Shown: positions 23,929 to 35,290, numbered from the stretch's first letter. The stretch is 64,000 nucleotides of DNA from Isoetes taiwanensis (GCA_021234155.1 JAJEKV010000087.1:873968-937967), one strand, 5' to 3'. The notes: generated from the letters alone by a model not told the origin. Numbers and translations: made by a program.

Positions 23929-24878
23929 ATGAGCAGGCGCTTAGCAGCTCGTCGGAGGACTCGCAGCCAACGGGCGAGTCAGGGGACCATGTTACCCAGC
24001 AAGACGAGGAGCAGCCCAACGGGCAGCAGGAGGAAGAGGAGCGCCATCAAGAAGAGGTCGGCCCCAACAAAAAGAAGGGGAAGGAGAAGGAGAAGGTGGC
24101 AGAGTGACCGGAGGATAGGGCAGCGAGAGAGAAGAAGGAACATGAGAAGGAGACCAGAAGAAGGGAGAAGAGGTCCAAGAAGGACCAAGATAGACCTGGG
24201 GGGACGGTGCATATCAAAGAACCTCGTTAGGAGTTAATCGACGAGGAGGACGAGCAGGTGCAAGAAGAAGGCGGATCGGAAGAGAAGGAGGAGCCTGAAG
24301 GTGTCATTGGGGAGACCTCAAACCCCGATGCCCCACCACCTTACCCTAAATGGCCCAAGCCACGTAAGGTGGTAAAGAAGCAGAAAGCATGAGAGTGCGA
24401 GTTCATGCTGAAGCAGCACCGCGAGTTCGAGCAAAAGAAGAAAGCATATCAGGAGCAAGCAAAACGTACAGAGGTATGTTAAGGGTGGCAGACTAAGGAA
24501 CCAACCAAAGCCGCGACCACCTCGGCCAGAAGCTTCGAAGAGGGTCCACCACAGACCCAACTCGAAGCACGCCAGAGTTTTCAGGAAGATTAGGCACTTC
24601 CAAAGAGGCACTAATCTCCCTGACCGAAGGCGCCGCTCAAACGGCTCCTCCGAGATTATGCAGAGTTTCAGACCGATTATAGGATTACACCCCTAATGGT
24701 CTGATCTCTCCAAGAAGCTGCGGAGGCAGAGCTCTTTCAAGGAAGGAAACCTATGTGCCATCCATGCAAAGAGGGTAACAGTCATGCCAAAGGACCTCCA
24801 TTTGGCTAGAAGGATCCGAAAAGACAAGCTTTAGAAAGCTTGCAATTTTGTATAAAACAATTTTGTGTAAAGTTGTAA
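23907..24878 (+). pseudogene. Decayed charged ORF, gag-like, one continuous frame
   Basis: A single frame of 324 codons runs from the ATG at 23907 to TAA at 24876-24878 with nine internal stop codons (24105, 24228, 24390, 24480, 24591, 24612, 24621, 24702, 24807) and no frameshift. The product is extremely charged: acidic and glutamine-rich at first (SSSSEDSQPTGESGDH, QQEEEERHQEE), then lysine/glutamate-rich (KKKGKEKEK), then a proline patch (DAPPPYPKWPKP), and near the end [10 protein letters not shown], a cysteine/histidine cluster. These features suit a retroelement capsid or nucleic-acid-binding protein, but no named domain is recognised. All stops could derive from CAG, CAA, CGA or TGG by one transition. 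The frame is followed at once by an AT-rich region that could hold a polyadenylation signal. Confidence 0.5.
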
Positions 24879-24952
24879 TTAATATAATTAAAGTCTTTTT
24901 ATTAACATTTCTAGTTTAAATTTTTCTTAAAAATTGTCTTTTAGGGCCAAAA

Positions 24953-25430
24953 TTGACCCACTGGATCACTCCGTGCAATTGGCCCTTGCGTAGGGAATGC
25001 AGCGTTCTACGCAGAGTAACCCCAGTCTGCCTCTTCTTTGTAAAAATTTGACCAATTGTTGCAAGAAAAGTTATTAGGATGTTTAGAATTAGCTAAATTA
25101 TGCATTGTATCATCTTAAATTTAGCAAAAATATTAAAACTGGCCTAGTTCGACCCACTTGGATCACTCCACGCAAAACAAGCCCCCGGCCGAGAATGCAC
25201 TCTAATTGAGTAACCCGAAGTCACCCATATTTGCACTTTTATATGGTAGATTGACATGAGATAAGTTGCTAGATAGCCTAGAAGAGAATCAAACTTGCAT
25301 TTTAATATCTTATACCTCCCAAAAAAGTTAATTTAGTCAAGATTGACCCACTTGGGTCACTCACAAGAACAGGCCCTCCGTCCGAGAACGCACCCATTCT
25401 CACAGGCATTCAACCCGAGCCACCATGTTC
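24953..25430 (+). repeat. Three tandem repeats of about 195 bp upstream of a TATA box
   Basis: Units begin at 24953, 25149 and 25343. Each starts with a GACCCACT(T)GG(A/G)TCACTC motif, followed by a GGCCCTN or GCCCCC patch, an 'gaatgca/gaacgca' core and 'gagtaaccc' or its variant. They lie 160-640 bases upstream of the TATA box at 25588, which is the position of promoter-proximal repeats in retroelement LTRs. Confidence 0.75.
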
Positions 25431-25587
25431 GATCCAAATTTGTCCAACAAACACCTCTACTATGTTTGTTGACTTGTTTTGCTTAGATTTGCACTTCATG
25501 TTACCTAGTTCGGACATCTATAGCCCTTAGAGCATAGGTCTACCCGAAGCAAGAAGTCCCCAAGATGGAAACCTAGACAACCTTAGT

Positions 25588-25594
25588 CTATAAA
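25588..25594 (+). promoter_or_regulatory. TATA box
   Basis: TATAAAA occurs in 'agtctataaaaggagacc', followed by a CT-rich stretch (tttctctcccaag) suited to transcription start, with the ATG at 25706 in a favourable context (ctcaATGGcg). This supports 25588-25706 as promoter and leader of the following frame. Confidence 0.6.
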
Positions 25595-25705
25595 AGGAGA
25601 CCTCATTTGACATTTTCTCTCCCAAGTTTGCTCTTATCCTCTCTAAGCAATTTTCCAGCTCTTTGTCAATCTTCCCAAGCCATTTTCTACCCCAATCTCA
25701 GCTCA

Positions 25706-27227
25706 ATGGCGTCCACAAATTTTGTTGAATGGTACGACAATGCGAACCACATCAGTGAGTTCCCAGCAGAGGAGGCCTTCCATGTCTTCGACCATCTGTT
25801 TGATCTTCATGCAACCTTGACACGAACACCGTATTATACTGACATTGTATGCCAGTATGACTAGCAAGTCTTACCTTGGGAAGTCAGCCTCCCTCAGGGG
25901 GAAGAGGGTGGGTCTTCTAGGGTCACTAAGTCAAGTCTTAGATGGGGATCTAGAGCTAAGAGCCGGGCCAGGGATAGGACTAAGAACATGCATGACTACA
26001 TGAATTGTAAGACTCATAGGCATTGATATGTCTCAGCACACGCAGTCTTATCTCTGTTCATGCACTTCAGGGCCATCAACAAGGTGGGGGAGCCTTCCAT
26101 ACAGCCCTTGGACCTCGCACCCCTCAACACGAGGATAGATCAGGGCCTCATCCACGAGCTTGATGCCACAAAGTACGTCTACCATGACACATCCTTGGGA
26201 GCACTTCAGATCGAGGAGGACTATGAAGAGGAAGGGATGACGAACAAAAGGAGAGCAAAGCTAGCAAAGGATGGAGATGGAGAGGCGATAGCAAGGCATG
26301 ATGAAGATATCGAGGGCCAATGAACCACCTATAGGCATCATTGCCTTGTCTCCGGTGGTAATCGAAGGGGAGGAGTACCTTTTCGCCAACGACATTCTCC
26401 ACCTTCCATGCTGCTTAAAAGAAGGGCTCAGGATCAACGAGCTCATGGGGCTGATAATGGAAGGGCAGCAGAGGGACCTCATCGACTACTCCTACCAAGA
26501 AGTCCCAAGGGAGGTAGCAGAATGGCATTCGTATGCCGGGGAAACAATGTCAGACATCGCGGAATACAAGTACATAAGGCAGATGTACCACCACAAACCG
26601 CCAGTCATTCAGGAGGAGGAGTTCCAAGCAATCCAAAGCAGGTTGTACAAGCCAGGGAGAGGCCCAAGCTCTAGCCGTCCTGTCCGAGCAAGAAGCATGC
26701 GGGAGGGGTCCAACAGCATCAACTTGGACAATGCAACCACCATGTAGAGGGACCACGAAGACCTCCTAGCGGTGGATGTCTGTGGTGACGCGGCAAGAAG
26801 GAGGGGCACAGGAACAGAGCTGGCAAGACCTCAAAGAGGGAAGGCCCTTCGATACTATCTTCCGATCTTAAGACAAGGCCAAACGATAGTATTCCATAAG
26901 GACTTCAGCCCAAGAGGAGAAGAGTCCCTGGCACTTCTCATCGCACTTACAGGGTCCGGTCAGCATGCCAAGATAAGGGAGAACACGGATCACATCATCC
27001 TCTTCAAGAAATCAGTGGCGCTCTATAGCCTCGACTTCGCCAGGGGGTCACCTTAGGGACACGCTTTGACAAGAGGTGGCGACCATGACACCGCCGCCCC
27101 ACCTCCTCAAATGGCTCGAGCGTTAGAAGGTGGGTCATCTCGAAACATTCTGTGCAATGTCGGCAAGGGTCTTCGACTCAAGGACGTGAAGAACTTCTTC
27201 AAGTTCATGAAGGGCTCTAGACGTTAA
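25706..27227 (+). pseudogene. Decayed unknown ORF of about 507 codons
   Basis: The frame opens MASTNFVEWYDNANHISEF and stays in the same register to 26323 with only two stops (TAG 25862, TGA 26024). One shift of register between about 26298 and 26323 then leads to a frame running to TAA at 27225-27227 with two more stops (TAG 26745, TAG 27054). Recognisable texture: a folded-looking N-terminal part, a charged middle (EEDYEEEGMTNKRRAK), a well-conserved-looking region (PPIGIIALSPVVIEGEEYLF, RDLIDYSYQEVPREV), an R/S linker, and a C-terminal part ending KDVKNFFKFMKGSRR. I do not recognise the family. Own TATA box, leader and tandem upstream repeats make it an expression unit, probably of a plant retroelement or pararetrovirus-like element. 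Confidence 0.55.
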
Positions 27228-28740
27228 ACCTTTCCTTCCTTCTTATGTATTAATATGTACTAAAATATTTTCAATTTTCATGTGCTTTTGTTTACATATA
27301 TAATATACTAGTTATGGTGCCAAGGCCGCTGCTTTTTAGTACAATTTGAAAGGTGATTATTTGATTATTGGCTAGAATAGAGAATGTGGCATTTCTTGTA
27401 TTTAACATGATGCTAAAAAGGAAGGAAGGTGTGAATGTGAGTGTGGGTGTGAGGGGCATTATTTCACGTTTTAGGTTGATTTGCTATGTAATAACAATAC
27501 CAATGAAGATATAAAATAGATGGAAACGTTAAGGAGACACTCTTAGCATACTCCATCCCTTGATTGAGGCCTTGACTAAGAAGGATTTTTTTTTTCATTG
27601 GAGTTGGAAATATCAATGGTGAGTCTATTAGTTACTATACATATGAATTTTGTGTAGCACAAATATTAGATCACATGTCGGCAATTTACTGTGCAACAAC
27701 AGACTCAATAGATAGATGCATTATCTACAAATGGTGGCCCAAGTGAGGGAGAAGTTGTCTGAGATTTTGAATGTACATGTAGGATAATCCCAAACTCTAA
27801 TGTTGCGATGTCTATGGCTTGCAAATGACACTCACCAAGAGGGGATCTTGTAGATTTTTCCATCTGCATATTACGAAGCATTTATGGTTGAATACACCTC
27901 TTTTTGGTTTGAAACAATTTATTGTTCGTATAAGGATGAAAGTAAGTCAAGACAATCCATTATTTTTCTTATATAAACATAAGAATATAGTCTATTCCAT
28001 TGGACCCATATAGGTGCTTTTAAGGATATATAATAATCAAGGCATTAACATCTTAACTCTTACCAAGAAAGTTGGAACATAATAAGATCCTGATGCATAT
28101 CCTTTTGAAATTCATACACATTTTTTGAAGGTGTCGTCGTAACTTCAAATGTCTAAGATTACAAAAGTTCCTGGCTTCCAAACTGAGATGCTTTTTTTCT
28201 TGACAACGTCATGGTAGTGACTGCAAAACATGGAGTTTAAAGAGGAGGCAAGTAATTGAAAAATGATATCACGTCTCAGATCCATAAGATTAACCGTATA
28301 AATTGACTTTTGCAATCGCAAAATATTTTGGGGGTCATGAGCTTGTGACGCCATAACACTATGAAAGTTGCCCATGTTCTAAAATAACGTGCATTCATAT
28401 TATTGAGGATGGTACTTTTATTAGTTTATGTTTTGCATGTAACTTAGAAAGGCCTGAAAGGTGTTTTCTTTATTGAGTTCCCTATGTGATATTATGTGAT
28501 ATTCATATTTCTATTATATTCTATTCTATTCTATTCTATTTCTTTATTTTGAAAGCATTTAAATAGACACCTTAGGTCAAAGTAGACCAAAATACCCATA
28601 TAGATAGTCTCTTTCAATATAATTCCTTATGTGATATTATGTGATATTCATATTTCTTTAATTTGAAAGCATTTAAATAGACACCTTACATATAGATAGT
28701 CTCTTTCAATATATATACATGCAATATATTCCATCCAATA
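27228..28740. other. AT-rich spacer with a tandem duplication
   Basis: No gene recognised. A segment of about 144 bp is duplicated from 28481 and from 28625 ('tatgtgatattatgtgatattcatatttc', 'gaaagcatttaaatagacacctta', 'tatagatagtctctttcaatat'). The first copy carries a short (ATTCT)n microsatellite at 28517-28542, absent from the second. Confidence 0.5.
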
Positions 28741-29640
28741 TTCCAATCGTATGGTAGCAAATGCCAATCAAATAATGCTCGAGTGACACGATCCGCACCA
28801 AATTGTCTATGAGTACCCGCATATCATCCCCAAACCGATGGTTAAACGGCCGCACAAATCTGATTCTATAAGACATACCGAGGAGCTATGTGTGGAACAA
28901 GCAATCAAAGAGTTTGCATATAATAGTACCAAGCAAGAATCATCACAAATATCCCTTCATGATTAATTATGGTTATCAATGCTTGACACCGCACATGCCA
29001 TAATCCAAAGGTCAAAAGTTGAAGTTTCTCGAACAAATGTTGACAGATATGCATCGCTTAGTCGAAGAAGTTAGAGGATGTCTTTTTGCGAAGAAGTCTA
29101 CAAAGAGCTTAGCCGATAAACATAGGACCAAAAGAGAATTCCAAGTGGGAGATAGTGTTTGGCTCAAGATCAAGGCTAAGGCAAGCAAAGCTCCAAATTG
29201 AAATTGTAAGAAGCTTGGTCCAAGATGGGCGTGTCCATTCAAGATTATAGAGCTGGTAGAAGAGCAAGCCTACAAGCTCGATTTTGCCGCCATCTAAAAA
29301 GTGCATAAAGTCTTCCATGTAAGCCTATTGAAGAGACACACCCAAACCCGTGAGGAAATTTTGGAGACTCCAACCTTGTTGGAGATGACGGAGGAGCAAA
29401 TCGAGATAGTTCATGAGTTGATTCTCAATAAGGCATTTAAGAAAACAAGAAGGTCTCAGTTCCTGCAATATCTGGTCAAGTGGAAACACTTGCCCATGGA
29501 AGATGCGGCGTGGGTATTGAAGCAAGATCTAGAGAAGCAATACCCGGACTTCATGAAGCAATTTGATGGCCAAGTCATCTCTGAATTGGTCAACGCCAAC
29601 CTGTCAGGTGCTTTAGCTAAGTTTTGTTATGTCTCAGTGT
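28741..29640 (+). pseudogene. Ty3/gypsy integrase tail and chromodomain, degraded
   Basis: The C-terminal end of a gypsy-class polyprotein. From about 29010, KFLEQMLTDMHRLVEEVRGC is followed by KREFQVGDSVWLKIKAKASK (the FxVGDxVxLK motif), then LGPRWACPFKIIELVEEQAY and, after a TAA stop at about 29296, VHKVFHVSLLKRH (the HPVFHVSLLK motif). The chromodomain follows: FLQYLVKWKHLPMEDAAWVL (YLVKWKGxPxExATW) then LEKQYPDFMKQF. The chromodomain recognises modified histone tails and targets insertion. The upstream integrase core is unreadable, so only the last third of the protein survives. Stops at about 29200 and 29296 and poor frame upstream show it is dead. It belongs to the chromovirus branch. 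Confidence 0.88.
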
Positions 29641-29756
29641 AAGTGCAGGAAGGTGTATGCATTCTAAGCTAGTAGAGTGCATACGCAAAGAACTTGAAGT
29701 GTAGGCGATGATGAGAAACCCTCTAGGAGCGTTCTCTAGGCCATCATGCACCAAGA

Positions 29757-30730
29757 GTGTGCATGATCGGAACAGTCATATATAAGAAGCACAGCTTACA
29801 AGTCTGGAAGGATTCGATCAAGCACATACTTGAAGTTGAAGATCTGTGGGAACTTGTGGATCCAGAGGGTGAAGATGCAGTCTTGAACACCTTATCCAGG
29901 TCTGCCAGTTCAGTAAATATTGTAACTAATTCTGAGAATAACGGTACAGGTGAAGCCAGTACTGCAAGAGCAACTCAAAGAGTTGGAGCAAAGAAGGACA
30001 AAGATATGCAAAAATCAAAGAAGCTCGGGGATTATTTCGTGCAAAGTAAGTCCTACAATTAGACTCAAACTTAGAAACAAGTCACCCGTGAGATATGGTT
30101 ATTTCTGCCAAACATTATGAAGAAAAGACCTCCCAAATTGACCTACTAGAAAAGAACTCGATGGTTAATAATCGCGATGATGGAGATGTCTCTACTTTTT
30201 TAATGACTTTGACAACATTATAACCCATTTGAAGGAGCAGAGTCACAGTGTCGATAGAAGTCGTGGCCTCCAAATCTCTAGGGCCATTGTTGACAATGAT
30301 TAGTTAGCTTTGTTCATAAGAAATATGAGTAAAACCCGCGGAGAAAGCTGAAAATGTGCTAAGAAATGTAATAGGAGCAACAAAAATAACAAAGGGAATT
30401 GAAGAATCACCTGAGATTCTCTATGCTAGAAAAGAGACAAGGAAATTGCTTCTATTGCAAAGAAGCAAGGCATTTTAAGAGTGAATACCCAAAAACTCAA
30501 ACAAAATGATATTGGCAGCTATAATTGTGGAGGTAAGGGCCATGTAGCAAGCCAAGTGCTCCTCATCAAAGGACTATGGTCGAGGTAAAGGGAAAAACAC
30601 TAGAGGACTAAGAAATAATGCATCTAGAGGTCGAGGAGGAGGAAGGGCAGCACATACACATTGCAAAGGAACATGATCAAGAGGAGAAAGAAGGAGAAGA
30701 TGAAAAACGAGGTACATTGTACATTTTCTA
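29757..30730 (+). pseudogene. Ty1/copia gag region, degraded
   Basis: The open part 29757-30062 includes KDSIKHILEVEDLWELVDPEG, the W-x-L-x-G type texture of plant copia gag, followed by a lysine-rich part. Around 30440-30490 a zinc knuckle is readable as CFYCKEARHFKSEYP, where the last cysteine of CX2CX4HX4C has become tyrosine. Frameshifts and stops separate the pieces. Gag packages element RNA. The gypsy tail abuts directly at 29640, so the copia 5' LTR and start are missing here. Confidence 0.7.
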
Positions 30731-31440
30731 TTGTTGATAAATTTGAAGGAGCTAACTCAAATTATGACACCTTTTAGGACACGAGAGATCAAGAGTCCAA
30801 ACCATCGATCTACTCAAGAACATCAAGAAAGCCTATTCAAGAGCATTCAAGTAAGAAACGGAGAATTGCAATCGATTGAAGAAAGTGGACTCAAGCATAA
30901 AATGATTTGATTTACATGGAAATGTACTTGATGTGGACATTGTACTTTGTGTTTTTCGTGCATAATAAAAAATCTGATTTCCATTAGTCAATTGGTTGAT
31001 TTGGGTTACAAAGTTAACTTTCATTCAAGCATGTAAAATCTATCTAGGAATGAATTAAAATTTTGGCAAAGAGATGTGGTAACTTATTTCAACCGGAAGG
31101 ATCAAACTATCCAAGTATAAATTTGTTAACACTTATGATGTTGAACTGCGGGCATAATAGGCTAGCACACACAAATTACAACACCACCACCTGCCTCTTT
31201 GGGGCAGCGCTCCTTCCTCCTCACTTGCTTTGTAACATTATCATTCTTTTAATATATCCTGTCACGTTCAACGCCACAGAAAGTGGCCATGCAATGTAAA
31301 GTTGGCGGAAGGACCCATCAAAGAATGTAAAGTGGTGGGGGCCGGGGACCCATCCGGTGTGTTGTAAAGAGTCACATGTCCGATAGGACGCTACACCTTG
31401 TGGCGTGACGTTAAAATCTCTTCTTCTTCTTCTTTAATAT
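30731..31440. other. Copia interior gap with LINE-like 3' end
   Basis: This lies between copia gag and integrase, where a protease and the start of integrase are expected, and neither is readable. The part around 31270-31436 has a non-coding, G-rich texture ending 'gtggcgtgacgttaaaatc' and then (TTC)n with 'tttaatat', resembling the 3' end of a plant LINE/RTE element inserted in plus orientation. This is a weak, texture-based suggestion. Confidence 0.3.
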
Positions 31441-31454
31441 ATTGATGACACAGT

Positions 31455-32225
31455 TCTTCAAAAAAAGGGGTGGATAAATTGCACTAATCCAAAAAGGGAC
31501 AAATTCACATGTGAAGGGTGCATGCTTGGAAAACTAAACAGGCTACCGTTTGCAAAAGCAAGACACAGAGCGAAAGAGGTCTTGGAACTGATTTACACTG
31601 ACATGTGTGGTCCGCTGAATGTAAGGAGCAGAAGCAATAAGAGGTACTTTATCTCATTTATAGACGATTACAACCGAATGTGCACTTGTTACTGACTTGC
31701 AAGGAAATCAGAGGCCTTAGTGGCATTCAAGCATTTTGTAGCAATAGTGGAAAGGGAAACAGGAAAAAAGGTAAAATGCATCCGCTCTGATTGAGGTGGA
31801 GAATACCTATCACGCAAGTTTAAACATTTTTGTAATGGCATCAAAAGACAATTGACCTGCAGGAACACTTCCCAGCAGAATGGTGTAGCTGAACGAAGAA
31901 ACATGACAATAATGGATGCAGTCAGGACAATGATAAAACACTGTGGATTACCAAATAACCTATGGGTGGAAGCCTTGAGAACTGCCATTATGATTCAAAA
32001 CAAGCTACCATTAGCAATAATACAAGGTAATGTTCCACAAAAAATCTGGCCCAATTCTGATGATGACATGAACTTTGACATGTTAAGAACATACGGATGT
32101 TTAGCATATAGTCACGCGTGCCTCAAAGTAGTAAAGAAATTAGACAATAAGGCGTAAATTGGATCTTTGGTTGGCTATGATAGAGAATCAAAAGGGTATA
32201 GCATATTCAATCCGTAGACTAAGCA
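31455..32225 (+). pseudogene. Ty1/copia integrase, degraded
   Basis: Readable as CEGCMLGKLNRLPFAKARHR (the end of the zinc-binding domain and the GKxxRxPF motif), then LELIYTDMCGPLNVRSRSN with the first catalytic aspartate, RYFISFIDDYNRM, KVKCIRSD-stop-GGEYLSRKF with the second aspartate (the residue before GGEY is a TGA stop at about 31792), and SQQNGVAERRNMTIMDAVRT with the catalytic glutamate. TYGCLAYSHA and GSLVGYDRESKGYSIFNP follow. At least three in-frame stops. Integrase inserts element DNA into the genome; this copy cannot. Confidence 0.9.
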
Positions 32226-32534
32226 AGATAGTGATCACGAGATGTGGGGTTTGATGAGAATGTTCTATACAAGCATAGATACCCAAAAAGGATGACCAAG
32301 AATCCGAAGGCACACAATCCCAAAGACAAGTGCATTTTGATGACGAGTGCCATGATGACAATTCTGATGTACATGAAAACAGGCCCAAACAGTGACGACA
32401 GACCAGCAATGCATAATAGCAAACCACAACCGAAAGCAAGTAAATGAAAATGCACATTAATCGACAATAACAATAGCGTGAGATGATACCAATAAATTGA
32501 GCAAGCAAAATGATGAGGTTCCAAATGCTTTGAG

Positions 32535-33050
32535 GTGCCGAAACCTAAAAAGAAAAAGAACCAATGCAAAAAGTTGCTTGATGACTTGAGAATTAATGTG
32601 AATGATTATGGCAGAAATGAGCATGGGAAAAGCAAAAGAATAGAGCAGCTGGAGCATACACATGAGCAAATTCTAGCAATCATGGCTGATACGGTATTAC
32701 CTAAAATTTTTCATAATGTGCTGGAAAGTGATGACAAAGAGAAATGGCTTGAGGCCATTAAAGACGAGATGGACTCCTTTCAAAGCACCCAGACCTATGA
32801 AGTAATGAACTGCCCATCAAATCAGAATGTCATAGGAAGCAAATGGTTATTCAAAATTAAAACAAATGCAGATGGAGGCAGGAGATACAAAGCCTGTCTT
32901 GTAGGCCAAGGGTACACCCAAAAGAGGGAGAAGGACTATGATGAAACTTACTTCCCATAGTAAAGCTAACAAGCTTGAGATTACTACTCACCTTGTCAAA
33001 TGCAATGGATTTGGAATTACATCACATGGATGTAAAAACAACATTTTTAA
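32535..33050 (+). pseudogene. Ty1/copia reverse transcriptase, N-terminal part only
   Basis: EKWLEAIKDEMDSFQSTQTY, GSKWLFKIKTNADGGRRYKA and LVGQGYTQKREKDYDETYFP are the first RT blocks of copia. A stop at 32958 and a shift follow, then LELHHMDVKTTFLNGSL (motif A with its aspartate). The sequence then jumps straight to YGLKQSPRECY in the next open frame. The span holding the motif between these two blocks is lost. Confidence 0.85.
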
Positions 33051-33956
33051 ATGGCAGTTTATGGACTGAAACAGTCACCAAGAGAGTGCTATATGTGCAT
33101 GGACAATTTCCTTAGAGAACATGGACTTGAAAAATTAAAGAATGATGGAAACTTGTACAGATTGGAAACGGAGAGGACTCCTTACAGGGCTTTAATGGGA
33201 TGTTTACTGTACCTAGCCAACAACACCCGGCCAGATATAGCCTACGTAGTAAACATATTAAGCAGAAGGTGTCATAATCCGAGTAGAGAGCATTGGTTGG
33301 TTGGTAAAAGGGTTTTAAAATATTTGAAAGGAACTATTGATCATGGGATTACATTCAGCAATGATAACTTGACACTTCTTGCATATAGTGATGCTGATTG
33401 GGGTGGGGATTTGAGCACGCGTAAATCCACTTCAGGTTATGCCATATTTCTTGGAAACAGCCCTATATCATGGAGAAGTAAGAAACAAAAAGCTATAGCT
33501 ATGTCTTCTGCTGAGGTAGAGTATGCAGCATCATCACTGGAAGCTAAGGAAGTAACATGGTTGAGAAGGTTCTTAAATGAACTGAACTGTTGTCAAAATG
33601 AGCCTACAAAAATTCTAACAGGTAGTCAAAGTTGCATAGCCATTGTGAAGAATCCAAGGATCACGAGAGAACCAAACATATACATATATTTTATTAGGGA
33701 TTTGGCGAAGAAGGGATACATTCAAATGACCTATATCAATACTGTAGAGCAGATCTCGGATAGATTCACCAAGGCCTTAGCTGAAAACAAATTTATGCAA
33801 TTCAAAAAGGGACTGAATGTTTCAGAGGAAACTGATGCAAATTTGTGCGCAGACCAGACGCAGTCCGAATATTATAGAAAAGGGACCGAATATTACAGGG
33901 AAATCGATGCAAATCATCGGACCAAAATGATTCTCGAATATAATAGAAGCATGTGA
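33051..33956 (+). pseudogene. Ty1/copia RT remnant fused to RNase H
   Basis: A 301-codon open frame starts in YGLKQSPRECYMCMDNFLRE and, after a short stretch, runs directly into PYRALMGCLLYLANNTRPDI. The catalytic YVDD block of the reverse transcriptase that normally lies between is missing, so the polymerase is inactive despite the open frame. RNase H follows: YSDADWGGDLSTRKSTSGYA, ISWRSKKQKAIAMSSAEVEY and later EQISDRFTKALAENKFMQFK. Stop TGA at 33954, twelve bases ahead of the 3' LTR. The ATG at 33051 is only the first methionine of a broken frame, not a genuine start. Confidence 0.88.
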
Positions 33957-33957
33957 T

Positions 33958-33967
33958 GAAGGAGGAA
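33958..33967 (+). other. Polypurine tract
   Basis: GAAGGAGGAA lies immediately before TGTTGG, just after the copia ORF stop: the usual plus-strand primer site next to a 3' LTR. Confidence 0.8.
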
Positions 33968-35290
33968 TGTTGGAATATGAGTAGTGATCATCACATCTTT
34001 GGAGTACTGACGATTATAAGATCACATACTCTTGGCTATTTAGTCATTACAGGAACCATCTGAGATAAACACATTATGAAGAACATATATGCATGTGTCC
34101 CATTGAAATATTGATTGATAAGAGAACATGGGATAAGGTTGATTATACCTTAGGAGGAATCGAATATTGTTAAAATTGCTATTTAGCCGAGGAGGTTAAG
34201 GCATGGTTTAAAGGGACGAAACCAATGCTAATGGGGCACACAAGCTATAGGATTAAGACCATTTCCACATGGCATTACCCTATTGGGCTCTTGCCACATG
34301 GCAATATCCCATTGGAGCCATGTGGTAATGACATGGAACCCTAATCTATAAAGGGCCAAACCGTAACCCTAGGCCACTTTTCTGGCTCCCACAGTATTGG
34401 AACCCTATTCAATAAACTCCATTTTAGAACTATCATTGTATCATAGCATAGCACAAACCCACAAACATGTGCGCATCAACAAGAGTAGGAGCTACTTCGA
34501 CCCCCTTGAAGGCCATGGAGACGCCAAGAGTAGGAGGAGTTCCTCAGGAGCAGGTATTTGGGTTAGAGTCCTTTGTAGATCATCTGGAAGTTAGGATTCC
34601 ATATGGGATAGCATTTCATATCTCTAGTAGAGCCATTCTAGAACCGTCAGTCTAGATTTTGAACCCTAAGCAATGAACCCTAGCGTAAGTTAGATGCATG
34701 TGATTAGGCTTAGATGTATCTCATTATTATCATGTTATATTGATGTGCGCTTGTTGGTTGATCTTATGTTTGCACCTCTTGTGTATTGGGAAGGGGGTAG
34801 AGACCCTCTGGCCATTATATAGATGATGCTCCTAGTTTTAGACCCCTTAATTCTTATTGGTTTGCGGCCTGCGCATAGGAACCCACCCATTCTGGGGGGC
34901 TATGGAGTGACTTAGCACCATACAACGGGGGCTTGTGGCAAAGTGCACGGGGAGGTCCTGGCCGGCGCCTCTTGAGGGACCCATAGTGGTGGGCTAGGCC
35001 TATAGCCGGGTCACTTAGTGTGGGCCGGTATGGGTGCGACACCTCTGAGGCAATGGTGTCGCCCCGCCTCTCAAGAGTTCTGCGGTGTTGGCCCGGCTCT
35101 TGTTTTGGGGGTTCCATCGGGTACACATCATGTGTCAGCCCGCGATCCTCTAGCCACCCATGGAGCCACTAGACCTCGGAAAGGGGAGATGCAACCCTTC
35201 CTGCCTCATCGGACCGGGGAGATGCAACCCGGAGCAGTCCCAATGTGTGATTCCATGGGATTGCATCTCCGGCAGACTATAGGGCATCCT
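33968..35290 (+). repeat. Copia 3' LTR
   Basis: It begins TGTTGGAATATGAG after the polypurine tract. A TATA box (TATAAA at 34347-34352, in 'ctataaagggcc') lies about 380 bases in. From about 34220 it matches the block at 22690-23515 in the same direction. The right end is estimated from where that match stops ('gactatag', about 35280). A stretch of about 290 bases (34715-35000) is present here but absent in the left copy. A second GC-rich half (34860-35280) includes 'acccggagcag' and the 'atgcaaccc' motif twice. Confidence 0.7.

Noticed and set aside
23929-24237. Arginine-rich 102-codon frame overlapping the gag-like frame
   Set aside because: It is a shifted reading of an AG-rich stretch; the continuous acidic/lysine frame is the better explanation.
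32188-32569. Minus-strand frames of 106 and 116 codons opposite copia pol
   Set aside because: Antisense shadows of the integrase-RT linker, hydrophobic because of complementary codon bias.
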